44,901 nt of DNA. Origin: a virus. The translations under genes were made by a program, and so were the position numbers. Every line of letters starts with the position of its first letter. The first letter of the stretch is position 1. Under the pieces are notes generated by a model, which saw nothing but the letters and a program-made list of their open reading frames with translations, was not told the origin of the DNA and made no database searches. Shown here piece after piece: positions 6,840 through 16,352 of the stretch. The stretch is taken from IMG/VR virus record IMGVR_UViG_3300022745_000056, positions 1-44,901 of that record. One strand, 5' to 3'.

Positions 6840-9467
6840 ATGGGAGTCCTCGCGACCTATGGCGTCAAGTCGATTTGGTGTTCGCCCACGCAAGACAAGC
6901 CCTACATCTTTCAGCTGGCGCGGCTGAGTGGGCATAATGGCGTCACCTCGTCATGGAAGATTGATTTTGACTCAGGCACCTTGCCGGTGCTGGGTAAAAA
7001 GTTTCACCTCTTCCAGATTGGCTTGATCAGCAGCAACCAGCTCAACTTGCCGGAGCTCAATTCCGGCGAATGGCGCCAGCTCTCCGAGCTGTGCATGAAC
7101 ACCAAGCTGTTCATGGATGTCTACACGGACAGCGGCATTCGCTTCAACCTGAGCAACGTGTGGATGCAAGTCACGTATGACCGCAACTTAATCGTAGCGG
7201 TCGAGCATGATGACAAGCTGGGCAGGCCGACTGCCCAGAGCGCATCCGTCATTGACCAAGCGGTCGATGACATCTATCTGCGATTTTACTCCAACGCGTT
7301 CTTTCGCTCATCGCGTTGGGCTGATCTGCAGACACAAGCCGGTTTGACCATCGCGCAGCCGATTGTGGTGGTGGGCTATCGGCAAGTAACGCAAGCTCAG
7401 ATCCTGGCGATGCAAGACCAGATCGCTCAGGTCTACGCAACTCAGCCTGGTGCTGTACAGAGCTACTGCAACGGCTACTGTGTCTCCACCATCAACTTGC
7501 TGACATGCGCGCCAGGTGATACGGTGGAGTTCATTTACGATGCGTCAATTCGAAGCATCGTGGAGTGGGATGTGCAAGATTTACTGACCTTTGATTCCGA
7601 GCTGGATCAGGTGGGCAAGTACGTGCTTCACACGCCCGGTCACACCGAAGCCACCATCCGCTACCATGACGATGTGGACTTCTGCGTGATCGACCGCGTC
7701 ACGCAGCGTGGAGTGTACTTGCACAAGAATGCGCGCAACGCCTGCCGCATGCTCACGCATTGCGACTACGCCATCCCGACGCACATCGTCAACGCCATTT
7801 CACAGGTCAACAGCGCCGTCTTTGCGCTGAGTAACGCCAGAATCCGTATGCTGGTACGTCATGCGGGCTTTGAGCGAGCGCTGGTGTACGAGTCCAGCCG
7901 AATCACGGAGCTCTACAAGCTGAACGACACGCAAATCGTCCAGGCCATGAGCGGCACGCATGCCACAGCGCCCTGCTGGAAGGCAGAGAACTTGGAGAAG
8001 GCCGCGTACCCTGCATTGATGGGGCTGCGCTACATGCAGATCACTGACGCCGTTGTGCGTGACGCTGTGGGCTACCACGGCTGCGCCAAGCTGGTGGGCG
8101 ACCCCATTCTACCCGTCTTTTCTTTGTCAGGTCAGAAGACGGTGGAAGTGCCTGCGGCCTACCAGATCAAGAGCACCGTCTTCGAGTACGACATCAACGG
8201 CTTGCTGCTGGGCTGGCAAGAGCACAACGGTGGCATCATCTACGTGGCACAAAACCAGCTGTATTGCCACCACGTGGAGTTCGTCTACGGCGCATGCTCG
8301 CAGTACCTGGACGAGAGCTTCAACACAGCGTCTGTCACGGTCAGTGCCGATGTGGACTACCGCTGCTACGTGCGGCAAAAGTCCACCAATCCGCAAGACA
8401 ATGTCTGGCAAGACATCACAGGCGACAGCAACCACTACAACGTGGTAGGTGGTGCCATCACGTGGAACGGGCTGACTCGTCAGCTCTTCGATACGCTGGT
8501 GCGCACCAATGGCAAAGCGCTGCTTATCCAGGCGCAAAGTGCTGCAACCGACGGCCTGATGATCGTGCACCTGACAGCGTACCGCAACGTGAATGGCACC
8601 AGCACACTGTTTGATCTGGATGTACCTATGGGCGAGCTGGATGTGTGGCTCAACGGCCACGCCCTCATCCGCCATCTGGGCTATCGGATGGACTTTCCCG
8701 TCCTCTACATCTTCGACAAGCAGTACATGCGCCCCAGTGGGCTGCAGCAGATCACCATCCGCATGAAGGGCTTGTGCAACGTCGATCACAGCTTGGTCGA
8801 TGAAGTCGAGTACGGCTTTGTGCGCTCTGGCGTGCTCTCAGCCGATCAGCGCTACCAGGTGAGAGATGACAAGGTCTGCCGTGTGGTGGCCAATGGCGGG
8901 GTCTTCCCCGCCAGCAACTTCACGTTCGATGAGCAGCAGTTGGCGCTCAACGCCAACAGCAGCTTCAACCATCAGCCCTATGAGGTCAAGGACATGCTGG
9001 TGCCCATCAAGGGCTACACCGGCATGGATACCTATGAGCTCCACGCCCGGGCGGTAGAGGTCGATCAGCAAGTGGGTGACTACCTCTCAGTGCACTACCA
9101 GCTCACCGAGCCGCCTGCGGATACGACGCCGCCTGCCTACCACGTCTTCTCGCCGTTCCTGTGCAAGATCATCTCGGACCTCAAGCAAAACGTGCTGGTG
9201 AGTCTGGTGATCCGTCGCAGCTATACGGATGCAGAGATGGCTGCGCTGCTGGCGCCGTACCTGTACCTGTACGCCATCGATCCGATCCATCCCAGCCAGA
9301 GGCCTGACCTCAGCCGAGTGAAGATCCTGATGCATCCATTTCCGACCCTGGTGGAGCTTGACATCTACGGTGTCAATTTCATCAAGCGCGTGGTGCAAGC
9401 CTACGCCGTGGGGGTGTGGACGGCGGCGGACGTGAACGACTACGTCTTTTACCAAGAGGTGATCTGA
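6840..9467 (+). CDS. Large beta-rich protein, probable tail/virion structural
   Basis: This 875-residue protein has a mainly beta-strand composition with many aromatic residues and few long helices, typical of baseplate, fibre or other virion proteins. No enzymatic motif is seen. Segments such as GKYVLHTPGHTEATIRYHDD (about 258-277), FDLDVPMGELDVWLNGHAL (about 592-610) and SLVDEVEYGFVRSGVL (about 642-657) look like repeated domain edges. The start follows AAAGGAGA with ideal spacing, 32 bases after the preceding gene. The next gene starts one base after its stop, so the two are translationally coupled and probably assemble together. The virion role is inferred. Confidence 0.55.
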   Translation: MGVLATYGVKSIWCSPTQDKPYIFQLARLSGHNGVTSSWKIDFDSGTLPVLGKKFHLFQIGLISSNQLNLPELNSGEWRQLSELCMNTKLFMDVYTDSGIRFNLSNVWMQVTYDRNLIVAVEHDDKLGRPTAQSASVIDQAVDDIYLRFYSNAFFRSSRWADLQTQAGLTIAQPIVVVGYRQVTQAQILAMQDQIAQVYATQPGAVQSYCNGYCVSTINLLTCAPGDTVEFIYDASIRSIVEWDVQDLLTFDSELDQVGKYVLHTPGHTEATIRYHDDVDFCVIDRVTQRGVYLHKNARNACRMLTHCDYAIPTHIVNAISQVNSAVFALSNARIRMLVRHAGFERALVYESSRITELYKLNDTQIVQAMSGTHATAPCWKAENLEKAAYPALMGLRYMQITDAVVRDAVGYHGCAKLVGDPILPVFSLSGQKTVEVPAAYQIKSTVFEYDINGLLLGWQEHNGGIIYVAQNQLYCHHVEFVYGACSQYLDESFNTASVTVSADVDYRCYVRQKSTNPQDNVWQDITGDSNHYNVVGGAITWNGLTRQLFDTLVRTNGKALLIQAQSAATDGLMIVHLTAYRNVNGTSTLFDLDVPMGELDVWLNGHALIRHLGYRMDFPVLYIFDKQYMRPSGLQQITIRMKGLCNVDHSLVDEVEYGFVRSGVLSADQRYQVRDDKVCRVVANGGVFPASNFTFDEQQLALNANSSFNHQPYEVKDMLVPIKGYTGMDTYELHARAVEVDQQVGDYLSVHYQLTEPPADTTPPAYHVFSPFLCKIISDLKQNVLVSLVIRRSYTDAEMAALLAPYLYLYAIDPIHPSQRPDLSRVKILMHPFPTLVELDIYGVNFIKRVVQAYAVGVWTAADVNDYVFYQEVI

Positions 9468-9468
9468 C

Positions 9469-11178
9469 ATGCCTGACATGCTCTCATTGACCGGGATTGT
9501 GGGGGTGGACAACGTCGCTCCGGAATACGATCCCAACCGACTCTTTCATGTCTGGCACATGAACGAAGTCTATACCGGCGTGCAAGGCACGGGCAAGCAC
9601 GTGCCGCGTGTGAACGACTTGGTGATCGACACCAATGGCGGGCGCATCGAGCGCTATGTGGTGATGGATTTCAATCAAGCCACAGCCGTGCCCGTGCTGC
9701 AGGCCGAGGTCAAAGACCTCGCGCCCACCTTCTACGAGCCCAACGATGTGCTGCTCTCGCCAGGCTATCTGGCGCAGTCGCACATGTGCTATGTGGACAA
9801 GTCCGTGCGACCCTACCGCGTGCAGGTGGACGCGGCCTACAGCGTGAAAGCATCACTGGCCAAGTCCTACAAGCTCTTTCTGGGTGTGGACACCAGCGCC
9901 AATGGCATCGTCGTCTCGCGCGTCTTTGACGCCGGCGGTGACTTTGTCACTGACCAAATCCCGCTGGAGCTGGCGGCAATCGTGGGCTCGACCAACTACA
10001 CCATCAAGGTGCCAGCAGCGTGCTCCACCAACTACGAGCTCCAGTCGGGCGAGCTCCTCACCTGCGTCGTCTATGGCGACAACGGTGTGCCGCTGAGCAA
10101 GACTTACTTGCGCGTGGAAGAATCCAGCTTCATCCACACCAACATGCAAGACAAGCGCTATGTGAGCCACGTCTCGCTGGAGAGCACGTTCATGTCCAAG
10201 ACGGATCCGAACGTGCTCGAGTACCCGATGAACTTGCCGGTGAGCAGCATGCAGCTCTTTGGTGTGGTGCACTACACGGACGGCTCCAGCGCGCGCTATC
10301 CGGTGGATGGCACCAAGTTCAGCGCACTCAATCTGAACGAGTACGTCTCGTCGCAAATCGGCCTCATCGACGACTTTGACTTGAAGTACCAACTCAGTGT
10401 GGATGAGAGCACGGTAGCAGGTGTGAATGCGGTCAACAACGCAGTCATCGCCCACTATCAGGTCAAGACCATGGCACCTGACACGGTGCTGGGTGTCAAG
10501 CTCTTTGTCTACCCGGTGTGGAACAACGCGGCTCGCAGCTATTCACTCAAGTGGTATCTGCTGTCTCTGAGCCGCGGCCTATTGGCAGACGTCACGGGCC
10601 TCGTCTATGTGACACTCAACTCATCCACCCCGGCCTTTGGCAGTGTGAACTACCAGCCGCAGGTGCTGCAAGTGGGTATTCGCTTGTCGGACGTGAGTCC
10701 GACACTGCCGGACTACATCCACACGCAAGTGGTCAAGATTTGGCTGCAGCGCCCGGGTGATGACCATACTGCGACCAACTGGGTGGTCTACAACCCGGTG
10801 GATCAAGCCACCTATGGTGAAGGTATCTGGATCAAGGCAGTCGTCAATGGCGCCAACGCCTACCGACTGGATCTGAGCTGTGGCGCGCTCAACATGAGCG
10901 ACTGGCTCACGCGCCTGTACACCAACACCAAGCCACTCTACGCACCTAACTCGGAGTTTGCGCCGCCTGCTCCGACGCATGTGCTTGTGACCATCGGCAG
11001 CTGGAGCCGCGAGTTCACGGTGGATGAGTACGCCGCTATCCAGGACTATACGGGTACGGTGGATAACAACACCACGGCGCAGATCGTCTTCTACCGCCGT
11101 GTGGGGGCTCAGAACTTGATTCTGAGCACCAGCATCATGCCGGTGTGGAAGTACGACGCGCTGGGCAATACGCTCTGA
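9469..11178 (+). CDS. Beta-rich protein, probable tail/virion structural
   Basis: This 569-residue protein is beta-rich and aromatic. The opening region contains EYDPNRLFHVWHMNEVYTG (about 19-37) and a segment with VNDLVIDTNGGRIERYVVMDF (about 47-68). It lacks catalytic motifs. The ATG sits one base after the upstream stop, so translation is probably coupled to the 875-residue protein. A strong hairpin at 11191-11220 ends the run. Taken with its neighbour it suggests a two-protein tail or baseplate component; no specific homologue is recognised. Confidence 0.55.
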   Translation: MPDMLSLTGIVGVDNVAPEYDPNRLFHVWHMNEVYTGVQGTGKHVPRVNDLVIDTNGGRIERYVVMDFNQATAVPVLQAEVKDLAPTFYEPNDVLLSPGYLAQSHMCYVDKSVRPYRVQVDAAYSVKASLAKSYKLFLGVDTSANGIVVSRVFDAGGDFVTDQIPLELAAIVGSTNYTIKVPAACSTNYELQSGELLTCVVYGDNGVPLSKTYLRVEESSFIHTNMQDKRYVSHVSLESTFMSKTDPNVLEYPMNLPVSSMQLFGVVHYTDGSSARYPVDGTKFSALNLNEYVSSQIGLIDDFDLKYQLSVDESTVAGVNAVNNAVIAHYQVKTMAPDTVLGVKLFVYPVWNNAARSYSLKWYLLSLSRGLLADVTGLVYVTLNSSTPAFGSVNYQPQVLQVGIRLSDVSPTLPDYIHTQVVKIWLQRPGDDHTATNWVVYNPVDQATYGEGIWIKAVVNGANAYRLDLSCGALNMSDWLTRLYTNTKPLYAPNSEFAPPAPTHVLVTIGSWSREFTVDEYAAIQDYTGTVDNNTTAQIVFYRRVGAQNLILSTSIMPVWKYDALGNTL

Positions 11179-11189
11179 TGAGCACGGAT

Positions 11190-11229
11190 CCCCCTAGAGA
11201 GCTGCAAGGCTCTCTAGGGGCTCTATGAC
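11190..11229 (+). terminator. 12-bp terminator with CTCTATGAC tail
   Basis: CCCCTAGAGAGC (11191-11202) pairs perfectly with GCTCTCTAGGGG (11209-11220) around a 6-base loop, followed by CTCTATGAC, a variant of the TTTATGCCG tail found at other hairpins here. It closes the three-gene virion run. Confidence 0.75.
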
Positions 11230-11325
11230 TATTTACCAGGTAAAACGGATGATGTGACGCTGTCCTCTGCTTGACCTGGGACGTAGGTAAGACAGACGTT
11301 AACCCCATCCAACCTTCCATTCACC

Positions 11326-11682
11326 ATGGCCAAATCCAAGCGCAACACTCACACCACCCTGGCTGAGCTTAAGCAAGCCATCCCCAAGACGTGGAATTGC
11401 CAGAATGCTGTCCCGCCTGACGGCCCTGTCGCCGAAGAAAAACTTGAGGTGGTCATCCGGACCGTTGTCCCCACGCACTACAAGCTCTGGGGTTGTGAGG
11501 GGTTGGGCAAACCCCACACCGTGCTGTGGAGTGGCAAAGCCCTTGAGGGTGGTGACTATGTGAAAGCCGTCTGTGAAGCGGCTCGGCTCTACCGCTGGCA
11601 CATCGCCGGCTACGATGACCACGGGGCCAGCAAGATCATCCCCAGAGAAGACGAGGTCTTCAAGCTCTTTGTTCCGGCATAA
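11326..11682 (+). CDS. Unrecognised small protein
   Basis: This 118-residue protein starts MAKSKRNTHTTLAELKQAI and ends EDEVFKLFVPA. It has two Cys (CQNAV and WGCEG) and one more (VCEAA), and a likely alpha/beta fold, but no recognised family. It stands alone between a terminator and the converging terminase gene. The ATG lacks a Shine-Dalgarno sequence; the preceding bases are CCATTCACC, a type of leader also seen before the terminase, DNA polymerase and RNAP beta' starts. Its stop codon forms part of the left arm of the next terminator (CGGCATAA). Confidence 0.55.
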   Translation: MAKSKRNTHTTLAELKQAIPKTWNCQNAVPPDGPVAEEKLEVVIRTVVPTHYKLWGCEGLGKPHTVLWSGKALEGGDYVKAVCEAARLYRWHIAGYDDHGASKIIPREDEVFKLFVPA

Positions 11683-11736
11683 AGCCGCCTGCACCTCCCA
11701 CTCGTGATGAGTGAGGGGTGCAGGGGTCTTATGCCG
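11675..11736. terminator. Bidirectional terminator with CGGCATAAAG / CTTATGCCG arms
   Basis: CTGCACCTCCCACT (11689-11702) pairs with AGTGAGGGGTGCAG (11710-11723) with few mismatches. CGGCATAAAG (11675-11684) and CTTATGCCG (11728-11736) flank it. It sits between converging genes and overlaps the stop of the upstream one, so both TATGCCG tails point outward into antisense of the converging genes. Confidence 0.75.
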
Positions 11737-11743
11737 CTATAGA

Positions 11744-13897
11744 TCAGCGCTTCATGATGCGTCTGAGTCGACGTTCCTTCTTGAGCTGCTCGAGCACAGC
11801 ATCAATGGAGAACTGCTCATGCGAGGTCACGACCAGACGAGAGTACATGGAGCGCAGCTTGCCTTCCAAGCGCATGATGATGAACTCATCATTGGTGGCT
11901 TTAAGCTTCTCCGTGACGTCGGCGATCTCGGCTTGGAGTCGGTCTTGCTCGCGCTTTTCCCATGCGGATTCAGGCGTCATGGCAGCATGATTTTCCGCCG
12001 TCTTGACTCGAAGCACATTGAGCGGGTCAATGCCGTAGTCCTTCAAGTTCTTGCTGCGCAGCAAGAACCAGTGCGTGAGCAAGAACGCAATCACCAAGTC
12101 ATCGTGCTCGCCCTCAGCATGGTCCAGTCGCCCATTGCGATAGGTCAAGCCTAAGAGCTGCTGAGTGATCAGCTTGTCATAGACGCAGTCGCCGAAATGC
12201 TTGACGGCGTGAACCAGCGTCTCTGAGTAGAGATTGGAGCGCGCGGCTTTACCAGAACCCGATGTCACGTAGCCAAACAAGCTCTTACACTTGACGTACA
12301 CGTACGGATCACGCCGGTTCATGGGCAGGCGGTATTGCTCATGGAACGCTTTATACTCCATGGGCTCACTCACCACCCAGTTGAAGATGCGCTTGAACGG
12401 ATCGATGCCTCGCTCGACCATGTGATCGATCAGGTAATCGATCATCATGGGCGCTGATGACTGACGCTCAGGCACCAGCACCGTGTTAGGAAACATCATC
12501 AGCAGATCGAAGAGGAACTTGACGAAATGCGTGAGATTGGTTTCGTTGAATGAGCCACGTGCCACCACGTGGCCGTCTTCAGCATTGCGAAAGACGAGTG
12601 TAGTCTCATCCTTACCACTGGCGTTGGATGTGTCCATGCCGATGATGACAGAGTGCGTGGCCATGTAGGAGGCGACTTCATGGGCTTCCAGCTTGGTCCA
12701 GAAAATCACGTAGTTGTAGGGTGCGACAATCTGGCTGTGAGCCGGCTCGAGGGCGCTGCGCTTGAGCAGCGTGAGTTGCTCGATGGTGAAGGGTGAGTTA
12801 GCACCACCGGCAGTCCACACACCAAAGAAGTCCCGGTTAGCATCATCTGGTGACTGGTTGGATTCTTCCAGCATATCCAACAGCCACGCATCGGTCTTGC
12901 CGCACTGCCGGTGGCTGAAGCTGCCGTAGATGCGCAGCACGCCGCGCCCTGCATCGTTGACCTTGGCGTTGGTACGCACCATCTCGTGCAATGTGTCAAT
13001 GTTTTTGGCGTCGTAGTAATGCTCAGACCAGTGGGCTGCAGCCATGGCTAGGTCATAGACATACTTACCACTAGGGTCGTCTTGCTTGCCGGCGGTGGTG
13101 GTCCAGCTCACGCCGTAAGGCTCTCCCTTGGCTTTAGCTTGCAGCATTGCGTCACCCATGGCGGCAATGGCTGAGCCCGCAGAGATGTTGATGTGCGGCT
13201 GGAATGGGCCTTCATCGATCTTCATGATCGAAGAGGTCAGACCCCGACCCAGCTTGTATGCATCGGTGACCGATGCACGCGGCACGTGCGCCAAGTAAAT
13301 GTTGCCGTGACGGTTGACGGTGAAGTTCTCCATGTTGTTGGAGTCGCGTTTATCGCGAAACTTCAGGTAGTCAGGCAGCGTATTGTAGATCTTTCTCAGT
13401 CGCTCGATGTTTTGCTGGCGCAGCACGTCGTCCTTGGTGAGCAGGTTGATCTGTGTGGAGCGACAGATGAAGTTGAGCAGTGCAATGTCCAGCGTGTCAG
13501 AGGCAAACGATTTGCCGCACTGACGCGGGATGACCAGGATGTACTGGATGTGGTTGAAAAAGCTCCACCAGAACGACAAGTTGGCTCGGTTGAGGGTGAT
13601 GTGGCCAATGCCTTCACCTGAGTTGGAGGGCACTTTGAGCACGTTGCGCGCCACGTACCAGAAGTTTTGAGTGCACTCGATGGCGATCATCGCCATCTGC
13701 TTAGGGGTGAGGTCGGGCGAATGGGGGTCGATCCCCAAGAGAGAGGGGTTGTGCAATGCCAAGAAGAAAGCATGGTTCTTGTAGCCCATCTTCTTGAACT
13801 TGAGTGCCAGCTCGACCCACGTGCGGTTGGGTGTCACGGTGTCGAGCACAGCGCCTGGGAACTTGGCCCAGTCTTCGAGGAACAAAATGGCAGCCAT
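11744..13897 (-). CDS. terL: Large terminase subunit (TerL)
   Basis: This 717-residue protein is the DNA-packaging motor. The N-terminal ATPase carries Walker A PRQCGKS (124-130) and Walker B IMKIDEG (224-230), with the catalytic Glu next to the Asp. The C-terminal RNase H-like nuclease has GMDTSNASGKDETT (D422), VPERQS (E477) and GEHDDLVIAF (D599/D600), the acidic residues that bind the metals. A charged coiled-coil-like tail (about 650-717) follows. The ATG at 13897 was chosen because the protein domain begins there; it has no Shine-Dalgarno. An upstream ATG at 13960 is in frame but falls within the GGCATAAAG/TTTATGCCG motif pair. It corresponds to phiKZ gp25, and as in that phage it shares a strand with the sheath and tube genes. 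Confidence 0.93.
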   Translation of the reverse strand: MAAILFLEDWAKFPGAVLDTVTPNRTWVELALKFKKMGYKNHAFFLALHNPSLLGIDPHSPDLTPKQMAMIAIECTQNFWYVARNVLKVPSNSGEGIGHITLNRANLSFWWSFFNHIQYILVIPRQCGKSFASDTLDIALLNFICRSTQINLLTKDDVLRQQNIERLRKIYNTLPDYLKFRDKRDSNNMENFTVNRHGNIYLAHVPRASVTDAYKLGRGLTSSIMKIDEGPFQPHINISAGSAIAAMGDAMLQAKAKGEPYGVSWTTTAGKQDDPSGKYVYDLAMAAAHWSEHYYDAKNIDTLHEMVRTNAKVNDAGRGVLRIYGSFSHRQCGKTDAWLLDMLEESNQSPDDANRDFFGVWTAGGANSPFTIEQLTLLKRSALEPAHSQIVAPYNYVIFWTKLEAHEVASYMATHSVIIGMDTSNASGKDETTLVFRNAEDGHVVARGSFNETNLTHFVKFLFDLLMMFPNTVLVPERQSSAPMMIDYLIDHMVERGIDPFKRIFNWVVSEPMEYKAFHEQYRLPMNRRDPYVYVKCKSLFGYVTSGSGKAARSNLYSETLVHAVKHFGDCVYDKLITQQLLGLTYRNGRLDHAEGEHDDLVIAFLLTHWFLLRSKNLKDYGIDPLNVLRVKTAENHAAMTPESAWEKREQDRLQAEIADVTEKLKATNDEFIIMRLEGKLRSMYSRLVVTSHEQFSIDAVLEQLKKERRLRRIMKR

Positions 13898-13931
13898 AGG
13901 TGGTATAGGCGTGAGGAGTGGATGGATTTGG

Positions 13932-14036
13932 CGGCATAAAGCCATCACAACATACGGCATAAAGGCCCCATACCTCGCTAGGAGCGCTCCAAACGGAGTC
14001 TGCTCTAGCGAGGTATGGGAGGTGCGTTTTACGCCG
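13932..14036 (-). terminator. 15-bp terminator followed by two TTTATGCCG copies, upstream of terL
   Basis: CCCATACCTCGCTAG (13967-13981) pairs perfectly with CTAGCGAGGTATGGG (14005-14019) around a 23-base loop that itself holds a GGAGC/GCTCC repeat. Read on the minus strand, the hairpin follows the stop of the 133-residue gene and is succeeded by TTTATGCCG twice (complements at 13955-13963 and 13932-13940), the second copy 35 bases before the terL start. The opposite arm has the variant TTTTACGCCG. This site could end one transcript and start the terL transcript. Confidence 0.7.
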
Positions 14037-14430
14037 CTCTACGGGCCTTCAATTCGGTACGCACCAAATCAAAGTAGGCCTGCACCGCTTCACGCCGACG
14101 AGCCTCAGCACCCACGCTGCGACCCGACAAGCATGGCACCACACGGTCTTTTTCCAAGACCATGCGCAGCTCTTCATGGAGCTCTTCGCTGCACTCACAG
14201 CGGATCATGTACTGGCTGGTCTCGCTGACCACGCGCTGTGTGCGTTCGTCCACCTTGGCGTAGCGCACTTCCGTGCACACCACCTCCATGCGCCCATCGT
14301 TGTCGGTGGTCACCACGTAACGAGAATCAGAATACTCGTTCGTGTCGTGTTGGACTGTGACGTTATTGCCCACGCGCTTGCGCCATTGCTGGACCAGCCG
14401 CTGCCACAGTGAGCCCTGCTTCTCACTCAT
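14029..14430 (-). CDS. Unrecognised small charged protein
   Basis: This 133-residue protein is rich in Arg and Glu, with a likely helical C-terminus (RREAVQAYFDLVRTELKARRAA) and three Cys (VCTEV, RCECSEE). No family is recognised. The start follows GAGGTGA, and the gene is last in a leftward run of five genes ending in terL, so a role in head assembly or packaging is possible from context only. Confidence 0.5.
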   Translation of the reverse strand: MSEKQGSLWQRLVQQWRKRVGNNVTVQHDTNEYSDSRYVVTTDNDGRMEVVCTEVRYAKVDERTQRVVSETSQYMIRCECSEELHEELRMVLEKDRVVPCLSGRSVGAEARRREAVQAYFDLVRTELKARRAA

Positions 14431-14541
14431 AATTCACCTCATCTTGCAGTTGGATCAAAAGCAAACGAAGTCAAAGAACCGTTCTTAGTGACGGTGTTGA
14501 CATAGCCGCAGATGGACTGTTGTGCCCATTTGCGGCCACAT

Positions 14542-15786
14542 TCAATTGCTGGAAGGTCCAGCGTTGGTATAGTGGTGCATGGTGAATGCGCGAATGATGA
14601 CGTACAGGCAGTAGGCGGTACGCAGGGCAGCCACAGCTGCCTCATTCTTCACTTTGGTGCCTTGACGCACAATCTTTTCCACTTGATCCTTGATCTCCAT
14701 GAGCTTGGGGTCCGACGCTCTGGAGCTCGTGTAGGTGCCACGCATGCGCACCATGACATCTGTCAGATCGAAGTGGTTGGCCAGCTGCTGTCGGTTGGCC
14801 TGCATGTAAGCAAACGCATGCTCCATGATGGCGTCGATAGATTGTTCCAGCTCACCCGTGCGATGATGCACAAAGTTATCACTCACCCATTGCAAGAGCT
14901 CTTCAAGACGATGCGGTGGTGCGGTGGGCACCACATCTGTCACAATGTCCAAGAGCTCTTGCTTGATGAACGCGTTGCGATGGATGATCGTGTCCTTGAT
15001 GTATCGCACGTACACCTCCAGACCAGAGGTGCGCTCGCGCACAATCACTTCACCGTCTATCTCCACCATGGCCGAGCTAGAACGAATCTTGGTGCCGTGG
15101 TTGTGCACGTCCACAAAGACGTCGTAGATGGCCTTGAGCATCTCACGCACACGGTTTTGAATGTCGTTGAGCATCTCCACCACCTGGCGGTCTGAGTCGA
15201 GCTTTTCGATCTCATGCTTCCAGATGGAGTGATCTGCCAACAGCTCAGACGCACGGTAGTTGAGTGCCCCAGCCCAGCTGCCTTCGCGCTTCAAGATGAA
15301 GCGATAAGACAGCGCTGCGTAGGTCGCAGCAGCCGTTTCCGGATTGGCTGGATAGCGAAAGTAGCGGTTAAGCAGTGAGGTCAGCAGCTTGTAGTTGAGG
15401 TAGAGCGCAATGGCCATCTGGCCTGCTTTCTTCTCTTCTGCTGAGAGGTAGCGGCTCACATGCAGGGCATGGATGATCCAGGCACAGGTGATGTTGAAGA
15501 CATCACTGGAGACCGCAAACTCCGGATTGATGTCCGGCAGATTGTGGATAGGGCCCACAATCTCAGCTTCATCCACACCCAAGATGTCAATGAAGAGCCG
15601 ATCACGGTCCGCATCCATGAAGACGACCTTCTCCACCCCCGTGAGTGTGCCGCCAAAGAAGCTCATGTGGGCTTCATTGCGGTTGACAAAGCCCGTCTGC
15701 ATTTTCTGCAACTGCTTGACAAACTCACGGTTGATGGGCAGGTTGGCAAAGCGCTGGTTGAAGTACGCACGGATGCCTGAGTTCAT
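14542..15786 (-). CDS. Unrecognised helical protein of the terminase-tail gene block
   Basis: This 414-residue protein is largely helical in its second half (long stretches such as EMLNDIQNRVREMLKAIYDVF and ELLQWVSDNFVHHRTGELEQ). The first 110 residues are mixed, including VEKVVFMDADRDRLFIDILG. No catalytic motif, membrane segment or signal peptide is seen. Its start overlaps the upstream stop (ATGA at 15783-15786), so it is translationally coupled. Position just before terL matches the phiKZ gp26-gp28 neighbourhood, where virion or assembly proteins are encoded; this is a synteny inference. Confidence 0.55.
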   Translation of the reverse strand: MNSGIRAYFNQRFANLPINREFVKQLQKMQTGFVNRNEAHMSFFGGTLTGVEKVVFMDADRDRLFIDILGVDEAEIVGPIHNLPDINPEFAVSSDVFNITCAWIIHALHVSRYLSAEEKKAGQMAIALYLNYKLLTSLLNRYFRYPANPETAAATYAALSYRFILKREGSWAGALNYRASELLADHSIWKHEIEKLDSDRQVVEMLNDIQNRVREMLKAIYDVFVDVHNHGTKIRSSSAMVEIDGEVIVRERTSGLEVYVRYIKDTIIHRNAFIKQELLDIVTDVVPTAPPHRLEELLQWVSDNFVHHRTGELEQSIDAIMEHAFAYMQANRQQLANHFDLTDVMVRMRGTYTSSRASDPKLMEIKDQVEKIVRQGTKVKNEAAVAALRTAYCLYVIIRAFTMHHYTNAGPSSN

Positions 15787-16331
15787 ACCTGCTCCAGCTG
15801 CTTCTGGTGGAAGTGGTTGAGCCAGTCTTGCGTGTCACGAAAGACCTGCACACCGTAGTCGCTGGCGGCTTGCACCATGCTTTGCGACCAAGTGTTGAGC
15901 TCGCCTTGCACGTAGAGCGCGCTGGCGCTCGTCTGATGCGGCACCATGCCGTCCAGAGCCGCCTTGAAGCGGATGAAATCCGACGCGCCTGAGCTGGTGC
16001 CACCTGTGGCATAGAACAGCGCCATGCCTTGATCGGCAACTTGGGTGCCATAGACGTGTTGCATGGCTTGCCAAGCGCCTACGGCTTGCTGGAGGTCTTG
16101 CTGCTGCGTCTCCGCAGCATAGCTCTCGAGGCCGAGCGCCATGTCGTCATCGGCCAGCTGCTCAGCAAGCACCTTGGCGCACTGGTTGGCCAAGCCACCA
16201 TCGAACACCACCGTCTGGTTCTTGTCCTTCATGGTGAGGAGATAGGTGGCCAGATCGCCTGCTTCAGGCGACTGCTCTTGGGTTTGCTGTTTATCCTGAT
16301 GGGGCTGTGTGTTGTCAGTAGGGGCGCTCAT
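15783..16331 (-). CDS. Unrecognised protein with Gln-rich N-terminus
   Basis: This 182-residue protein begins with a polar, probably disordered segment (DNTQPHQDKQQTQEQSPE) and continues as a mainly helical domain with many Gln and Ala. AAGGA precedes the start. The stop overlaps the next start by four bases, coupling it to the 414-residue protein. No homologue is recognised; the context suggests a structural or assembly component. Confidence 0.5.
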   Translation of the reverse strand: MSAPTDNTQPHQDKQQTQEQSPEAGDLATYLLTMKDKNQTVVFDGGLANQCAKVLAEQLADDDMALGLESYAAETQQQDLQQAVGAWQAMQHVYGTQVADQGMALFYATGGTSSGASDFIRFKAALDGMVPHQTSASALYVQGELNTWSQSMVQAASDYGVQVFRDTQDWLNHFHQKQLEQV

Positions 16332-16352
16332 AGAGGATTCCTTGGGTGATGG

